Origin: Paenibacillaceae bacterium
GTDB lineage: Bacteria > Bacillota > Bacilli > Paenibacillales > NBRC-103111
DNA length: 64,000 nt
Direction of reading: 5' to 3'
Assembly (NCBI GenBank): GCA_029256185.1
Contig: JAQSYI010000005.1
Location: 153,729 to 217,728, forward strand
The notes beneath the pieces were generated by a model that was not told the origin of the DNA, searched no databases, and saw nothing but the letters and a program-made list of their open reading frames with translations. Made by a program: the position numbers and the translations under genes. Below, one piece after another: positions 44,358-53,572 of the stretch (position 1 is the stretch's first letter; each line of letters opens with the position of its first letter).

Positions 44358-44448
44358 GTAACGGACCGAGATGCCCTTATCCGGTTCAAAATGAGGGGAT
44401 TCCCCTTCTAACGGACCGCCGCGCTCTTATTGGGTAAAATATGGGGAT
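44358..44448. repeat. two imperfect 42-bp direct repeats
   Basis: Copies at 44358-44400 and 44408-44448 share TAACGGACCG, then CTTAT, then AAAAT and GGGGAT, with a 50-base period. The TAACGGA start and spacing recall the palindromes at 19069-19264. The stretch 44320-44478 has no gene. Confidence 0.55.
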
Positions 44449-44478
44449 GAAAGTGAGCTGTGGTCCCTGATCCCAACC

Positions 44479-44540
44479 AAAAAAAGAAAAACCGCCCTGC
44501 GGGTGTCTGATCAGACATTCGCAAAAAGGCGGCTTTTTCA
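44479..44540 (-). terminator. terminator of the glycine cleavage operon
   Basis: On the minus strand GCCGCC (44533-44528) pairs with GGCGG (44496-44492), followed by TTTTTCTTTTTTT. The loop contains the perfect palindrome TGTCTGATCAGACA (44504-44517), so the structure has a second stem. It lies 16 bases after the gcvH stop. Confidence 0.9.
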
Positions 44541-44555
44541 TAAAGCGTAGCCGTT

Positions 44556-44945
44556 CTATTCGATTAACCCCTTGTATGCTTCCACAGTCAGCAATCCGGC
44601 CACAACCTCTTCCACGCTGCCCGCCACTTCTATCTCAGCGATCCAACCACCCTCGTAAGGTTCGGCGTTCACCAGTTCAGGCTGTTCCAGCAACGTATCA
44701 TTCACCTTGACCACCGTGCCTGCGACGGGACTGTACAGATCCGACACCGTCTTAACCGATTCAATCGAGCCCAGACTGTCCCCCGCTCCCACCTTGCCCC
44801 CTACCTCCGGGAGCTCAACGAATACGATATCCCCCAACTGGTGCTGGGCATAATCCGTAATCCCGATGCGGATCGTCTGCCCCCCTGCCGCCAACGCCCA
44901 CTCATGCTCTTCCGTGTAGCCTAAGCCTTCCTTGACTTCACTCAT
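44556..44945 (-). CDS. gcvH: glycine cleavage system H protein
   Basis: A 129-residue lipoyl carrier protein that shuttles the aminomethyl group between GcvP, GcvT and the L protein. The lipoylated residue is Lys65 in SIESVKTVSDLYSP. Other family blocks are YTEEHEWA, GITDYAQHQLGDIVFVELP and VNDTLLEQPELVN. The ATG at 44945 has GAGGAG six bases upstream; a longer frame from 44966 would include that site. It is the last gene of the operon, about 100 bases after gcvPB, and ends before a strong terminator. Confidence 0.96.
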   Translation of the reverse strand: MSEVKEGLGYTEEHEWALAAGGQTIRIGITDYAQHQLGDIVFVELPEVGGKVGAGDSLGSIESVKTVSDLYSPVAGTVVKVNDTLLEQPELVNAEPYEGGWIAEIEVAGSVEEVVAGLLTVEAYKGLIE

Positions 44946-45049
44946 GCTTGACTCCTCTTTTCCCAATGTTAATATATGGACCTTGCTCTTCCATAACGGC
45001 TAAACGAACCTCGCATCGCTGCCTAATCCTGCGGCCTGCCGTTCCCTAT

Positions 45050-46510
45050 TCAGCCGCAGCTGCAGTTCAGCACAGGCTTCCGCGCCGCCGTTGTCTCATC
45101 CAACCTGTTGACCACCGTGTCATACGGGGCATTGCGCACCAGCTCAGGGTCCCGCTCCGCCTCGCCGGCAATCTGAATCATCGTATCGATGAAGCCGTCC
45201 AGCGTTTCCTTGCTTTCCGTCTCTGTGGGCTCGATCATGATGCATTCTTCCACATTGAGCGGAAAATAAATCGTCGGCGGATGGTAGCCGAAATCCAGCA
45301 GCCGTTTGGCCACATCCAGGGTACGCACGCCAAAGGCCTTCAGCCCTTTGCCTGACAGCACGAACTCATGCTTGCAGATGCCGGGATACGGCACATCATA
45401 ATAAGGCTCGAGCCGCTTCAGCATATAGTTGGCGTTCAGCACCGCACACTCGGACACCCGCTTCAGCCCCTCAGGCCCATAGGACCGGATGTAAGCGTAA
45501 GCGCGGACCAGAATCCCGAAGTTGCCGTAAAAAGCCTTGACGCGGCCGATGGACTCCTTGCGGTCCCAATCCCAGAAGTAACTGCCGTCTTGCTCCCTGC
45601 GCGCCACAACCGGCTTGGGCAGGAAGGGAACCAGCTTGCTCTTCACGCCCACAGGCCCTGCTCCCGGACCGCCTCCTCCATGAGGGGTGCTCATGGTTTT
45701 GTGCAGGTTCAGATGAACCACATCAAAGCCCATGTCTCCGGGACGGGTAATGCCCATGATCGCATTGGAATTGGCTCCGTCGTAATAGAGCAGGCCGCCT
45801 GCATTATGGACGATCTCCGCAATCTGCACAATGTTGCGCTCGAACAATCCCAGGGTGCTGGGATTGGTCAGCATCAGCGCCGCGGTATCGTCTCCCACAG
45901 CTGCCTTCAGCTCCTCCAGATCCACCATGCCGTGCTCGTCGGATTTGATGGTCAGCGTCTCGAACCCGGCCACCGTTGCGCTGGCGGGATTGGTGCCGTG
46001 GGAGGAGTCGGGCACGATCACCTTGGTCCGCTTCTCGCCCCGGCTCTCGTGGTACGCCCGGATCAGCATCAGGCCGGTCCATTCGCCATGGGCTCCGGCG
46101 GCAGGCTGCAGCGTCACCATATCCATGCCGGTCAGGGCAGCCAGATCACTCTGCAAAGTGTACAATAGCTCCAGGGCGCCCTGGACGCTTTCCTCCGGCT
46201 GGTAAGGATGAATCTTGGCAAAACCGGGCAAGCGCGCTACGTCCTCGTTGATCTTGGGATTATATTTCATTGTACAGGAGCCCAAGGGATAAAATCCATT
46301 ATCCACGCCAAAATTGCGCCGCGACAGCTCCGTATAATGGCGGATCACATCCACCTCATACAATTCCGGCAGAGCTGCCGGACTCTCCCGCAGCAGACTC
46401 CCGGGCAGTACAGAAGCCGGATCAACCTCGGGAACATCGCATTCGGGCAGGGAATAAGCGACCCGCCCAGGCTGGCTCAGCTCGAATACCAAATCTTTTT
46501 GCGGCTTCAT
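45050..46510 (-). CDS. gcvPB: glycine dehydrogenase (decarboxylating) subunit 2
   Basis: A 486-residue PLP-binding half of the split P protein, which decarboxylates glycine with transfer of aminomethyl to GcvH. The PLP lysine is Lys271 in [17 protein letters not shown]. Other typical blocks are [35 protein letters not shown] and [12 protein letters not shown]. The start overlaps the gcvPA stop in an ATGA, so the two subunits are translationally coupled. Length is normal for the two-subunit Firmicute form. The C-terminus NCSCG is slightly unusual but short. Confidence 0.96.
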   Translation of the reverse strand: MKPQKDLVFELSQPGRVAYSLPECDVPEVDPASVLPGSLLRESPAALPELYEVDVIRHYTELSRRNFGVDNGFYPLGSCTMKYNPKINEDVARLPGFAKIHPYQPEESVQGALELLYTLQSDLAALTGMDMVTLQPAAGAHGEWTGLMLIRAYHESRGEKRTKVIVPDSSHGTNPASATVAGFETLTIKSDEHGMVDLEELKAAVGDDTAALMLTNPSTLGLFERNIVQIAEIVHNAGGLLYYDGANSNAIMGITRPGDMGFDVVHLNLHKTMSTPHGGGGPGAGPVGVKSKLVPFLPKPVVARREQDGSYFWDWDRKESIGRVKAFYGNFGILVRAYAYIRSYGPEGLKRVSECAVLNANYMLKRLEPYYDVPYPGICKHEFVLSGKGLKAFGVRTLDVAKRLLDFGYHPPTIYFPLNVEECIMIEPTETESKETLDGFIDTMIQIAGEAERDPELVRNAPYDTVVNRLDETTAARKPVLNCSCG

Positions 46511-47856
46511 ATGCAGGCCTCCAACTCTCGCACGAATGCGTCGATTTCTTCCTTCGTCCGCTGCTCGGTTACCGCTACCAGCATGTGGCCCCTAAGCTCG
46601 GGATAGTGGATGCCCAGATCATAGCCGCCCAGATATCCCTTCGCGAGCAGCCTGCTGTTCACAGTGCCCACATCCGCCGCACCCTCCGGCAGCTTCAGCA
46701 CAAATTCATTGAAGAAGGGTGCCTGGAAGCTGTGGGCCGCCACCTGGGCCAATTGCTCCGCCGCATACCGAGCCTTGCGGAAATTAAGCAGCGCCACCTC
46801 CCGGAACCCTTCCCGGCCCATCACCGACATGTAGACCGAAGCGCACAGCGCGAGCAGCGCCTGGTTGGAGCAAATATTGGAGGTGGCCTTCTCCCGGCGG
46901 ATATGCTGCTCTCTGGCCTGAAGCGTCAGCACGAAGCCCCGTTTCCCGTCCTTGTCCGTGGTCTGGCCCACAATCCTGCCGGGAATGCGCCGCATCAACG
47001 CCTCCGTCACGGCAAAGAAGCCGCAGGTGGGACCGCCGAATGCAGCGGGAATGCCCAAGGGTTGGGCGTCTCCCACCACCACATCAGCGCCAAGCTTGCC
47101 CGGGGATTCCAGCAGACCCAGGGACAGGGGATTCACACTCATCACCAGCAGCCCTTTGCGCGCATGGATGAGCGGCTCGATGGCCCGGATATCCTCCAGG
47201 CAGCCGAAGAAATTGGGGGTCTGGACCAGCACCGCCGCCGTATCGTCATCGATAGCCGCCGCCAGCTGCTCCAGATCCGTCACACCGCCCTTATAGCCTA
47301 CCTCCACCACCTCAAGATTAAGCCCGCGGGCAGAGGTGCGGACGATCTCCCTGGCTTCCGGGTGAATCGTGCGTGTGACCACGATCTTCCTGCGCCGCAC
47401 CGCACCGCTGGCCAGCGCCGCCGCTTCCGCCAATGCAGTGGCTCCGTCATACATGCTGGCGTTGGCTACCTTCATCCCGGTCAGCTCGCAGATATAAGAC
47501 TGGAACTCGAAGATTGCCTGCAGCTCCCCCTGGCTGATCTCCGGCTGATAAGGAGTATAGGCCGTGTAAAATTCCGAACGGGAAATCACATGGTTGATGA
47601 CCACCGGCACGTGATGGTCATACAGTCCGGCTCCAAGAAAGGAGGTGTACCGGTCAAAATCCGCGTTGCGGCCGGACAGCTCCCTCATATGCTTAAGCAG
47701 CGCAGGCTCGCTCATGGCCTCCGATATGGGCAGGGCGCCGGAATACCGGACCTCCCCGGGAATATCCGCGAACAGCGCCGCGACAGAATCCACCCCGACA
47801 ACCTCCAGCATCTTCTTCTGATCTTCATCTGTCATCGGCAAATAACGATGCTTCAT
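46507..47856 (-). CDS. gcvPA: glycine dehydrogenase (decarboxylating) subunit 1
   Basis: A 449-residue subunit that forms the P protein with GcvPB. It begins [21 protein letters not shown] and contains [55 protein letters not shown] and [20 protein letters not shown], all characteristic. The ATG at 47856 is preceded by AAGGAG; a longer frame from 47898 reaches close to the gcvT stop and is not needed. It lies 44 bases after gcvT. Confidence 0.96.
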   Translation of the reverse strand: MKHRYLPMTDEDQKKMLEVVGVDSVAALFADIPGEVRYSGALPISEAMSEPALLKHMRELSGRNADFDRYTSFLGAGLYDHHVPVVINHVISRSEFYTAYTPYQPEISQGELQAIFEFQSYICELTGMKVANASMYDGATALAEAAALASGAVRRRKIVVTRTIHPEAREIVRTSARGLNLEVVEVGYKGGVTDLEQLAAAIDDDTAAVLVQTPNFFGCLEDIRAIEPLIHARKGLLVMSVNPLSLGLLESPGKLGADVVVGDAQPLGIPAAFGGPTCGFFAVTEALMRRIPGRIVGQTTDKDGKRGFVLTLQAREQHIRREKATSNICSNQALLALCASVYMSVMGREGFREVALLNFRKARYAAEQLAQVAAHSFQAPFFNEFVLKLPEGAADVGTVNSRLLAKGYLGGYDLGIHYPELRGHMLVAVTEQRTKEEIDAFVRELEACI

Positions 47857-47900
47857 TGGTAAGCCCACTCCTTCCGGTAAATGAATAGTCACCAGCAAAA

Positions 47901-49010
47901 TTACTTGCTTCTTTTATAAAAAGGGGTCTTGACCACAACCGCCTTCAGCCGTTTCCCGCGGATTTCCACCCAAACCCCGGTGCCGGGAGCAGCGTAGTCT
48001 TTGGAGAGCAGGGCCAGGCCCACATTGCGCTTCAGCGTGGGAGATTGGGTGCCGGTTGTCACCTCGCCGATCCGCTCCCCTTCCTCTCCCGCATAGACAG
48101 GATAATGGGAACGGGGAATCCCTCTGTCCACCATCTCGATGCCAACCAGCTTGCGGCTCGCACCCTCCTGCTTCTCTGCCGCCAGCGCCTCTCTGCCGAT
48201 AAAATCCCCCTTATCCAGCTTCACGAACATGCCAAGCCCTGCCGCAAGCGGCGAAATATCCCTGGACAGCTCCTGTCCGTAAAGAGGCAGCCGGGCCTCA
48301 AACCGCAGCGTATCTCTGGCGCCCAGACCTACAGGGACCAATCCGTACGCTGCCCCTGCCTCAAGCAGCCCGCGCCATACAACCGGAGCATCCTCTGCGC
48401 CGACATACAGCTCGAAGCCGTCTTCCCCGGTATAGCCCGTACGGGAGATCAATGCCTTGCAGCCGCAAACCGTTCCCCCCTCCATGAACCGGAACGGCTC
48501 CAATTCCTCCGCCGCCGCATCCGTTACCCGGGCGAGAACCTCGGCCGAGAGCGGTCCCTGCAACGCCAGCAGCGCCGTTTGCGCCGACTCATCCCGAAGC
48601 GTCACATCCGCTCCGTCGAGATGGGAGCTGAGCCAAACATAATCCGCATCCAGATTGGAGGCGTTGACCACCAGCATGTACCGCTGTTCCCCCAGACGGT
48701 ATACCAGCAGATCGTCCACTACCCCGCCCTCCGGATAGCACATCATCGAATATTGGGCCTGGCCGTCAACCAGACGGGCCGCATCGTTTACCGTCATCCT
48801 CTGAAGGAAGCTCTCCGCATCCGGGCCTGTAACCATAAACTCGCCCATATGGGACACGTCGAACAAACCTGCCTTTTGCCGGACTGCTTCATGCTCCTGC
48901 ACAATGCCGCTAAACTGCACAGGCAGCTCCCAACCGCCGAAATCAATGCACCGGGCGCCGGGGAAATCCCCATAGCACGGGAACAGGGGGGTCCGCTTCA
49001 GCTCACTCAT
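47901..49010 (-). CDS. gcvT: aminomethyltransferase (T protein)
   Basis: A 369-residue enzyme that transfers the methylene carbon from aminomethyl-GcvH to tetrahydrofolate and releases ammonia. Typical blocks are [60 protein letters not shown] and [19 protein letters not shown]. The ATG at 49010 is used because GAGGTGAG lies just upstream; an in-frame GTG at 49019 overlaps that site. It is the first gene after the glycine riboswitch. Confidence 0.96.
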   Translation of the reverse strand: MSELKRTPLFPCYGDFPGARCIDFGGWELPVQFSGIVQEHEAVRQKAGLFDVSHMGEFMVTGPDAESFLQRMTVNDAARLVDGQAQYSMMCYPEGGVVDDLLVYRLGEQRYMLVVNASNLDADYVWLSSHLDGADVTLRDESAQTALLALQGPLSAEVLARVTDAAAEELEPFRFMEGGTVCGCKALISRTGYTGEDGFELYVGAEDAPVVWRGLLEAGAAYGLVPVGLGARDTLRFEARLPLYGQELSRDISPLAAGLGMFVKLDKGDFIGREALAAEKQEGASRKLVGIEMVDRGIPRSHYPVYAGEEGERIGEVTTGTQSPTLKRNVGLALLSKDYAAPGTGVWVEIRGKRLKAVVVKTPFYKRSK

Positions 49011-49033
49011 CATCCTCACCTCATTCTTATGAA

Positions 49034-49105
49034 TAAAAAAAGACAGGCAAAAGGCAAACGGATATATATGCCCTGGGCTATTGTATCCGTGCCTTCCGCT
49101 CTGTC
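49034..49105 (-). terminator. riboswitch-controlled terminator
   Basis: On the minus strand GACAG (49105-49101), AAGGCA and CGGATA pair with TATCCG, TGCCTT and CTGTC, followed by seven T (49041-49035). The first arm overlaps the conserved 3' end AGGACAGAG of the second glycine aptamer, so ligand binding should prevent the terminator from forming. Confidence 0.8.
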
Positions 49106-49312
49106 CTTGTACCTGAGAGTTGCCTTACGCCTGCCGCCTTCCATTAATGTCCACAAAACGGCCGGTTAAGTTTCCCCGTGGGTGATCCCGCATGCGGGAT
49201 GCTCTCCAGAGTTGCGTCCGGCAAAGGTCCTTTTGCCTGAGAGATTCACCCTGTTGCAGGGTTTACTCCTTCGGCGCCGCCCCAACAAGCAGGGCAATCT
49301 CTCCCGTTGCCA
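49095..49312 (-). promoter_or_regulatory. tandem glycine riboswitch
   Basis: Two aptamers in series upstream of gcvT. The first (about 49312-49213) has GGGAGAGA near its start, CGCCGAAGGAG in the middle and CTCTCAGGCAAAAGGAC at its end. The second (about 49214-49095) has CTGGAGAGC, GGCGTAAGGCAACTC and CTCTCAGGTACAAGGACAGAG. These are the conserved glycine riboswitch elements. With the terminator that follows, glycine should switch the cleavage operon on. Confidence 0.95.
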
Positions 49313-49351
49313 TCATCCGCATATGAAGTTATTTTTACCATCTTTAGCATT

Positions 49352-49382
49352 ATTATAAACGCGTGCCCCCCAAAGGTGTCAA
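49352..49382 (-). promoter_or_regulatory. promoter of the glycine cleavage operon
   Basis: On the minus strand TTGACA (49382-49377) and TATAAT (49357-49352) are consensus boxes with a rather long 19-base spacer that includes a run of six G. It is about 40 bases upstream of the first aptamer. Confidence 0.7.
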
Positions 49383-49418
49383 TCAATATTTCAGCTATGG
49401 GGCGCCTTACGGCATATT

Positions 49419-49447
49419 TTGACAAATAGTTCTGAATCCCTTATGAT
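49419..49447 (+). promoter_or_regulatory. promoter of the potassium transporter gene
   Basis: TTGACA (49419-49424) and TATGAT (49442-49447) are 17 bases apart. The leader to the start codon at 49505 is about 50 bases and too short for a c-di-AMP riboswitch. It is divergent from the gcv promoter. Confidence 0.8.
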
Positions 49448-49504
49448 GATGCCAAAACCCTTCGGGGCTCAATTTTCGGGGAAACACCCGCCTGGGAGCA
49501 TATA

Positions 49505-50905
49505 ATGATGAACAACAGGGCAATCCGTTACGATGTGTCAGAACAATACAACCGGATGGAGCTCATTCTCACCAGAATCAAGAATGCAATCAGCCCCCCT
49601 CAGCTCGTAACCGCCGTCTTCGTGGTCTTGATCTGCATCGGCACCCTGCTTCTGTCCTTGCCCCAATCCTCAGCAACAGGTGTATCAATCGGGTTATTGG
49701 ACGCCTTATTCACCTCTGTTTCCGCTGTGTGCGTGAACGGTCTGATTGTGCTTGATACAGGCAGTTCCTTCTCCACAATGGGGCAAATCATCATCATGCT
49801 GCTGATCCAGATCGGCGGATTGGGTTTTATGACCCTGGGCGTTATGGTCGCCATCCTGCTGGGCCGGAGAATCGGGCTGAAGCAGCGGTTGATCCTGCAG
49901 CAGACCACCCAATCCACCACGGTTCAGGGCTTGGTCCGGCTTTCCATCCATATGGTGCTCATTTCGTTCGTTCTCGAGGCCGCCGCCGCGCTTGTCCTTA
50001 CCCTAAGATGGCAGGAAGAGATGGGCTGGGGCTCAGCGTTCTATTATGGGCTGTTCCATTCCGTCTCTGCATTTAACAACGCCGGCTTCTCCCTCTGGTC
50101 GGACAGCCTCTCCTCCCATATCGGTGATCCAGTGGTAAATTTGACCATTGTGATGCTGTTCCTAATCGGCGGCTTAGGTTTTATCGTAGTGGTGGAGGTG
50201 CTGCGGAAGCGTTCATGGAAGAAGCTGTCCCTCCATTCCAAGGTAGTGCTGTCCGGTACGGGGATTCTTACGGCAGCGGGCTTTGGCGTTATTTTTCTGC
50301 TGGAGAGCTGGAATCCGGATACCTTCGGCCCGCTGAGCCTGGGAGAGCGGATACTGGCTGCTTTCTTCCAGGGAGTAGCTCCCAGAAGCGCCGGCTTCAA
50401 CTCGATTGACATCGGCAGCATGCTGGCCGCCTCCCAATTTTTCATGATCGTCCTTATGTTCATCGGTGCGGCGTCAGGCGGAACAGGCGGAGGAATCAAG
50501 ATCAATACCTTCGTAGTGCTGATACTGGCAACGCTGAACACCTTCAGGGGCAGCGGACAGATCCATGCCTTTCACCGCAAAATCAACCAGGAAACGGTCA
50601 TGAGGGCGCTGGCGGTAGTCGTCAGCTCCATATCCGCCGTGCTGCTGATAACTATGCTGTTGACCATGAGCGAAGGACTGCATGACGACAACTTCTTGGA
50701 GATCCTCTTCGAGGCCACCTCCGCCTTCAGCACCACCGGGATGTCCATGGGCCTGACAGGAGATTTGACCTCCCCGGGCAAAATCATTATCTCCATCACG
50801 ATGTTCATCGGCCGTCTTGGGCCTCTGACACTGGCGTATGCCCTCTCCCAGAAAAAGAAAACCTCCAAGTTCAGCTACCCGGAGGACAATGTGCTGATCG
50901 GTTAA
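49505..50905 (+). CDS. KtrB/TrkH-family potassium uptake channel subunit
   Basis: A 466-residue membrane protein with the four membrane-pore-membrane repeats of the TrkH/KtrB family, which moves potassium coupled to sodium. Pore-loop regions are SVSAVCVNGLIV, SVSAFNNAGFSL, GVAPRSAGFNSID and ATSAFSTTGMSMG, each with the selectivity-filter glycine. The segment GAASGGTGGGIKINTF between is the gating region typical of KtrB. The start has GGGAG six bases upstream. No KtrA/TrkA regulatory subunit gene is nearby, as is usual for KtrD-like members. It is monocistronic, divergent from gcvT. Confidence 0.93.
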   Translation: MMNNRAIRYDVSEQYNRMELILTRIKNAISPPQLVTAVFVVLICIGTLLLSLPQSSATGVSIGLLDALFTSVSAVCVNGLIVLDTGSSFSTMGQIIIMLLIQIGGLGFMTLGVMVAILLGRRIGLKQRLILQQTTQSTTVQGLVRLSIHMVLISFVLEAAAALVLTLRWQEEMGWGSAFYYGLFHSVSAFNNAGFSLWSDSLSSHIGDPVVNLTIVMLFLIGGLGFIVVVEVLRKRSWKKLSLHSKVVLSGTGILTAAGFGVIFLLESWNPDTFGPLSLGERILAAFFQGVAPRSAGFNSIDIGSMLAASQFFMIVLMFIGAASGGTGGGIKINTFVVLILATLNTFRGSGQIHAFHRKINQETVMRALAVVVSSISAVLLITMLLTMSEGLHDDNFLEILFEATSAFSTTGMSMGLTGDLTSPGKIIISITMFIGRLGPLTLAYALSQKKKTSKFSYPEDNVLIG

Positions 50906-51124
50906 GCAGCAGGCGGCATCGGAATTTTGCCCTTTTCAACGAACCGCTTTCATTTGCAGGCTCTGCTCACGGTTGACCGTAAAAGGATAATCCTCTGGAT
51001 AAATTTACAAAAATTTATCATGACAATTTTCGATAATCATTTTAAGCTTGATAAAGCATGCATTTCAGTAAAACAACCGCATGCGGCAAGCAGACAAACG
51101 AGAGTTGAAGAGGAGGAATTATCT

Positions 51125-52969
51125 TTGTCAGGAGCAGCTTCCAAACCCGTATGGAAAGGCGTATTAACCTCCCTTGTTGCCGTTAGCTTGGCAATACCTT
51201 TTACCGCAGCAGCCGCAGGGGATACAGCAACGGTCTCATTGCGTATCATGGAAACAACTGATTTGCATGTGAACATGGTGAACTACGATTATTTTGCGGA
51301 CAAGCCTACGGATGAGTATGGACTTGCCAAAACAGCTACACTGATCAAGCAGTACCGTCAGGAAGCCGATAACAGCCTTCTGTTTGACAATGGAGACTTG
51401 ATTCAGGGCAATCCGTTGGGCGATTACGTTGCCACAATTGACCCGCTTCAGCAGGGTGAGACTCATCCCGTATACAAAGCGATGAATCTGCTGGATTACG
51501 ATGCAGGCAACCTGGGCAATCATGAGTTCAACTATGGACTGGAGTTCCTAGAAACCTCTCTTGCCGGCTCAGACTTTCCTTATGTCAATGCCAACATCTA
51601 TGTGGATGACCATGATCAGGACGAAGCCAATGACAAGAACCTGTATACTCCCTACCTGATTCTGGATAAAGAAGTAACCGACAATGCCGGAGGCAAGCAC
51701 CAACTGAAGGTCGGGGTTATCGGCTTCGTACCGCCCCAGATTACCCAATGGGACAAGGCCAAGCTGGAAGGCAAAGTGGTTGTAAAGGATATCGTGAAGA
51801 CGGCGGAGAAATTCGTCCCTGAGATGAAGGCCAAGGGCGCTGACATTATTGTGGCTATTCCCCACTCCGGCTTCGAGGTAATCCCACAGGCGGATAATCT
51901 GGAGAATTCGGTCCTGTATCTAAGCCAAGTCAAGGATATTACAGCTATTCTGTTCGGTCATGCCCACAAGATTTTCCCGAGCGCAGCCTTTGAAGGACAG
52001 ACTGGCGTGGATCTGAAGAAGGGCACCATTAACGGCATCCCTGCGGTGGAGCCTGGCTTTTGGGGCAACAATCTGGGGATAATCGACCTGACCCTCGAAC
52101 TGGCAGACGGCAAGTGGACTGTAGTCGATTCGCTCGCATCCGTTAAGCCAATCTATGATTCCGTCAACAAAAAGCCCCTGGTCGAGGCGGACCAACAGAT
52201 TCTTGATGCGGTGAAGGAAGATCATGAGCATACCCTGGCTTACGTGCGCGGTCCGGTTGGGACAACGACTGCCCCTATCAACAGCTGGTTTGCGCTCATG
52301 CAGGATGATCCGTCCATTCAAATTGTCACCAACGCACAGAAGTGGTACGTAGAGAAGCACCTGCAGGGCACCGATTATGAAGGAGTTCCGGTACTATCGG
52401 CAGGAGCGCCCTTCAAAGCCGGCGGCCGCCAAGGCCCCAACTATTATACCAACATTCCTACCGGGGATATTGCCATCAAGAACGTGGCCGACTTGTATCT
52501 GTATTCCAACACGGTTAACGCCGTTCTCATCACCGGTGCAGAGCTTAAGGAATGGCTGGAATGGTCCGCCGGACAGTTTAATCAGATTAACCCGGCGAGC
52601 CCAGACAAGCAGGATCTGGTTAATGCCGATTTTCCCACCTATAACTTCGATGTCATTGACGGTGTTTCCTACCAGATCGATGTAACTCAACCAGCCAAGT
52701 ATAAAGCCAACGGAGAAACTCTGAATGTAGAAGCCAGCCGGATTGTCAACCTGAAGTACGCAGACAAGCCGATTGACCCGGCGCAAAAATTCGTGGTTGC
52801 TTCCAATAACTACCGCGTGTCCAGCAAATTCGCCAATCCGGACGGAAAACGGATCATTCTGGCCTCCCCGGACGAGAACCGCCAGGCAGTGATTGATTAC
52901 ATCCGGGAGTTCAAGACCATCAACCCCACTGCCGACGGCAATTGGTCCCTTTGCTCCAACGACCGGTAA
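51125..52969 (+). CDS. cpdB: secreted 2',3'-cyclic-nucleotide phosphodiesterase / 3'(5')-nucleotidase (frameshifted 3' end)
   Basis: A secreted metallophosphoesterase of the 5'-nucleotidase/CpdB family. A signal peptide lies at the N-terminus (VWKGVLTSLVAVSLAIPFTA). Metal-binding motifs follow: METTDLHVNM, FDNGDLIQGNPLGDY, GNHEFNYG, IPHSGFE and ILFGHAHK. The C-terminal substrate-specificity domain runs from about residue 350, including YTNIPTGDIAIKNVADLYLY and TYNFDVIDGVSYQIDV. The TTG at 51125 has AGGAGGAATT upstream. The frame stops after NPTADGNWS with seven unrelated residues. An extra C in the CCC at 52947-52949 apparently shifts it; the natural continuation is in the next frame (52950-53264). 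Confidence 0.85.
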   Translation: MSGAASKPVWKGVLTSLVAVSLAIPFTAAAAGDTATVSLRIMETTDLHVNMVNYDYFADKPTDEYGLAKTATLIKQYRQEADNSLLFDNGDLIQGNPLGDYVATIDPLQQGETHPVYKAMNLLDYDAGNLGNHEFNYGLEFLETSLAGSDFPYVNANIYVDDHDQDEANDKNLYTPYLILDKEVTDNAGGKHQLKVGVIGFVPPQITQWDKAKLEGKVVVKDIVKTAEKFVPEMKAKGADIIVAIPHSGFEVIPQADNLENSVLYLSQVKDITAILFGHAHKIFPSAAFEGQTGVDLKKGTINGIPAVEPGFWGNNLGIIDLTLELADGKWTVVDSLASVKPIYDSVNKKPLVEADQQILDAVKEDHEHTLAYVRGPVGTTTAPINSWFALMQDDPSIQIVTNAQKWYVEKHLQGTDYEGVPVLSAGAPFKAGGRQGPNYYTNIPTGDIAIKNVADLYLYSNTVNAVLITGAELKEWLEWSAGQFNQINPASPDKQDLVNADFPTYNFDVIDGVSYQIDVTQPAKYKANGETLNVEASRIVNLKYADKPIDPAQKFVVASNNYRVSSKFANPDGKRIILASPDENRQAVIDYIREFKTINPTADGNWSLCSNDR

Positions 52970-53264
52970 CGCCAATGTGATCTACAAAACTTCTCCTGAC
53001 TCCAAGGCTTTGGCTGCAGCCATCCCATCCTTGACTTACAGCGGAACCACAGCGGACGGCTACGCTGAGTACCAGCTTAAGGTTGCCGGGGCCGTTGCGC
53101 CTGAAGCAGCTATGGGTACCTTATACGTCGTGGTGAAGGGCGATACCCTATACGCCATTGGCCTGAAGTACCATACAACCTGGCAGAAACTCGCGGCTTA
53201 CAACAAGCTCAGCAATCCGCACCTGATTCAGATTGGGCAGCAGATCAACATACCCGCTAACTGA
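52950..53264 (+). pseudogene. detached C-terminal part of the nucleotidase with LysM domain
   Basis: In the +1 frame relative to the preceding gene the sequence reads FAPTTGNANVIYKTSPDSK and continues to a LysM domain (YVVVKGDTLYAIGLKYHTT ... GQQINIPAN). FAPTTG directly continues TADGNWS, so the two were one gene. LysM would bind peptidoglycan and hold the enzyme at the cell wall. There is no separate ribosome-binding site for this part. A sequencing error, a true mutation or frameshifting at TCCCTTTG are all possible. Confidence 0.8.
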
Positions 53265-53286
53265 ACCGGATTCCATACAGACCAAA

Positions 53287-53329
53287 CAAGCCCCGCCTTC
53301 AACGGATCATCCGTAGAAGGCGGGGCTTG
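53287..53329 (+). terminator. strong stem-loop between convergent genes
   Basis: CAAGCCCCGCCTTC (53287-53300) is perfectly complementary to GAAGGCGGGGCTTG (53316-53329), and ACGGATCATCCGT extends pairing in the loop. There is no T tract on either strand, but the position between convergent stops suggests a bidirectional terminator. Confidence 0.7.
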
Positions 53330-53344
53330 CTGCAATAATATTCT

Positions 53345-53572
53345 TTAACCCGCGTCCTGCTCCAGCTGTCCGGCATATACCAGGACGGCCACATATTTCC
53401 TGGAGTCGGGGTTAAGCAGCCGGAGGCTTGCCATTTCCGGCTTAGCGTCCCCTTTTGCCAGCAATACCAAGGTTCCGTCCATATCCTCTCTCAATCCCGC
53501 GATTGTATATCCCTGGGCCAGATAACCGTCAATGCTCGCCTTCTCCTCCCGGTATTCCTCATGGTCCCGCAT
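53345..53572 (-). CDS. small protein of unknown function in the pyrimidine operon
   Basis: A 75-residue, charged protein (MRDHEEYREEKASIDGYLAQ ... LLAKGDAKPEMASLRLLNP) with no transmembrane segment. Its ATG is directly after the hydA stop, and GGAGGTGTGGTCTAG supplies a ribosome-binding site from the end of hydA, so translation is probably coupled. No family was recognised. It might be a regulator or accessory subunit of the catabolic enzymes. It ends before the strong hairpin at 53287-53329. Confidence 0.65.
   Translation of the reverse strand: MRDHEEYREEKASIDGYLAQGYTIAGLREDMDGTLVLLAKGDAKPEMASLRLLNPDSRKYVAVLVYAGQLEQDAG

Noticed and set aside
46270..47862. 530-codon plus-strand open frame opposite gcvPA/gcvPB
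   Set aside because: It runs across the junction of two well-identified genes on the other strand and has shadow-type composition.
49448..49504. c-di-AMP (ydaO-type) riboswitch before the potassium transporter
   Set aside because: The leader is only about 50 bases, far too short, and the conserved elements are absent.
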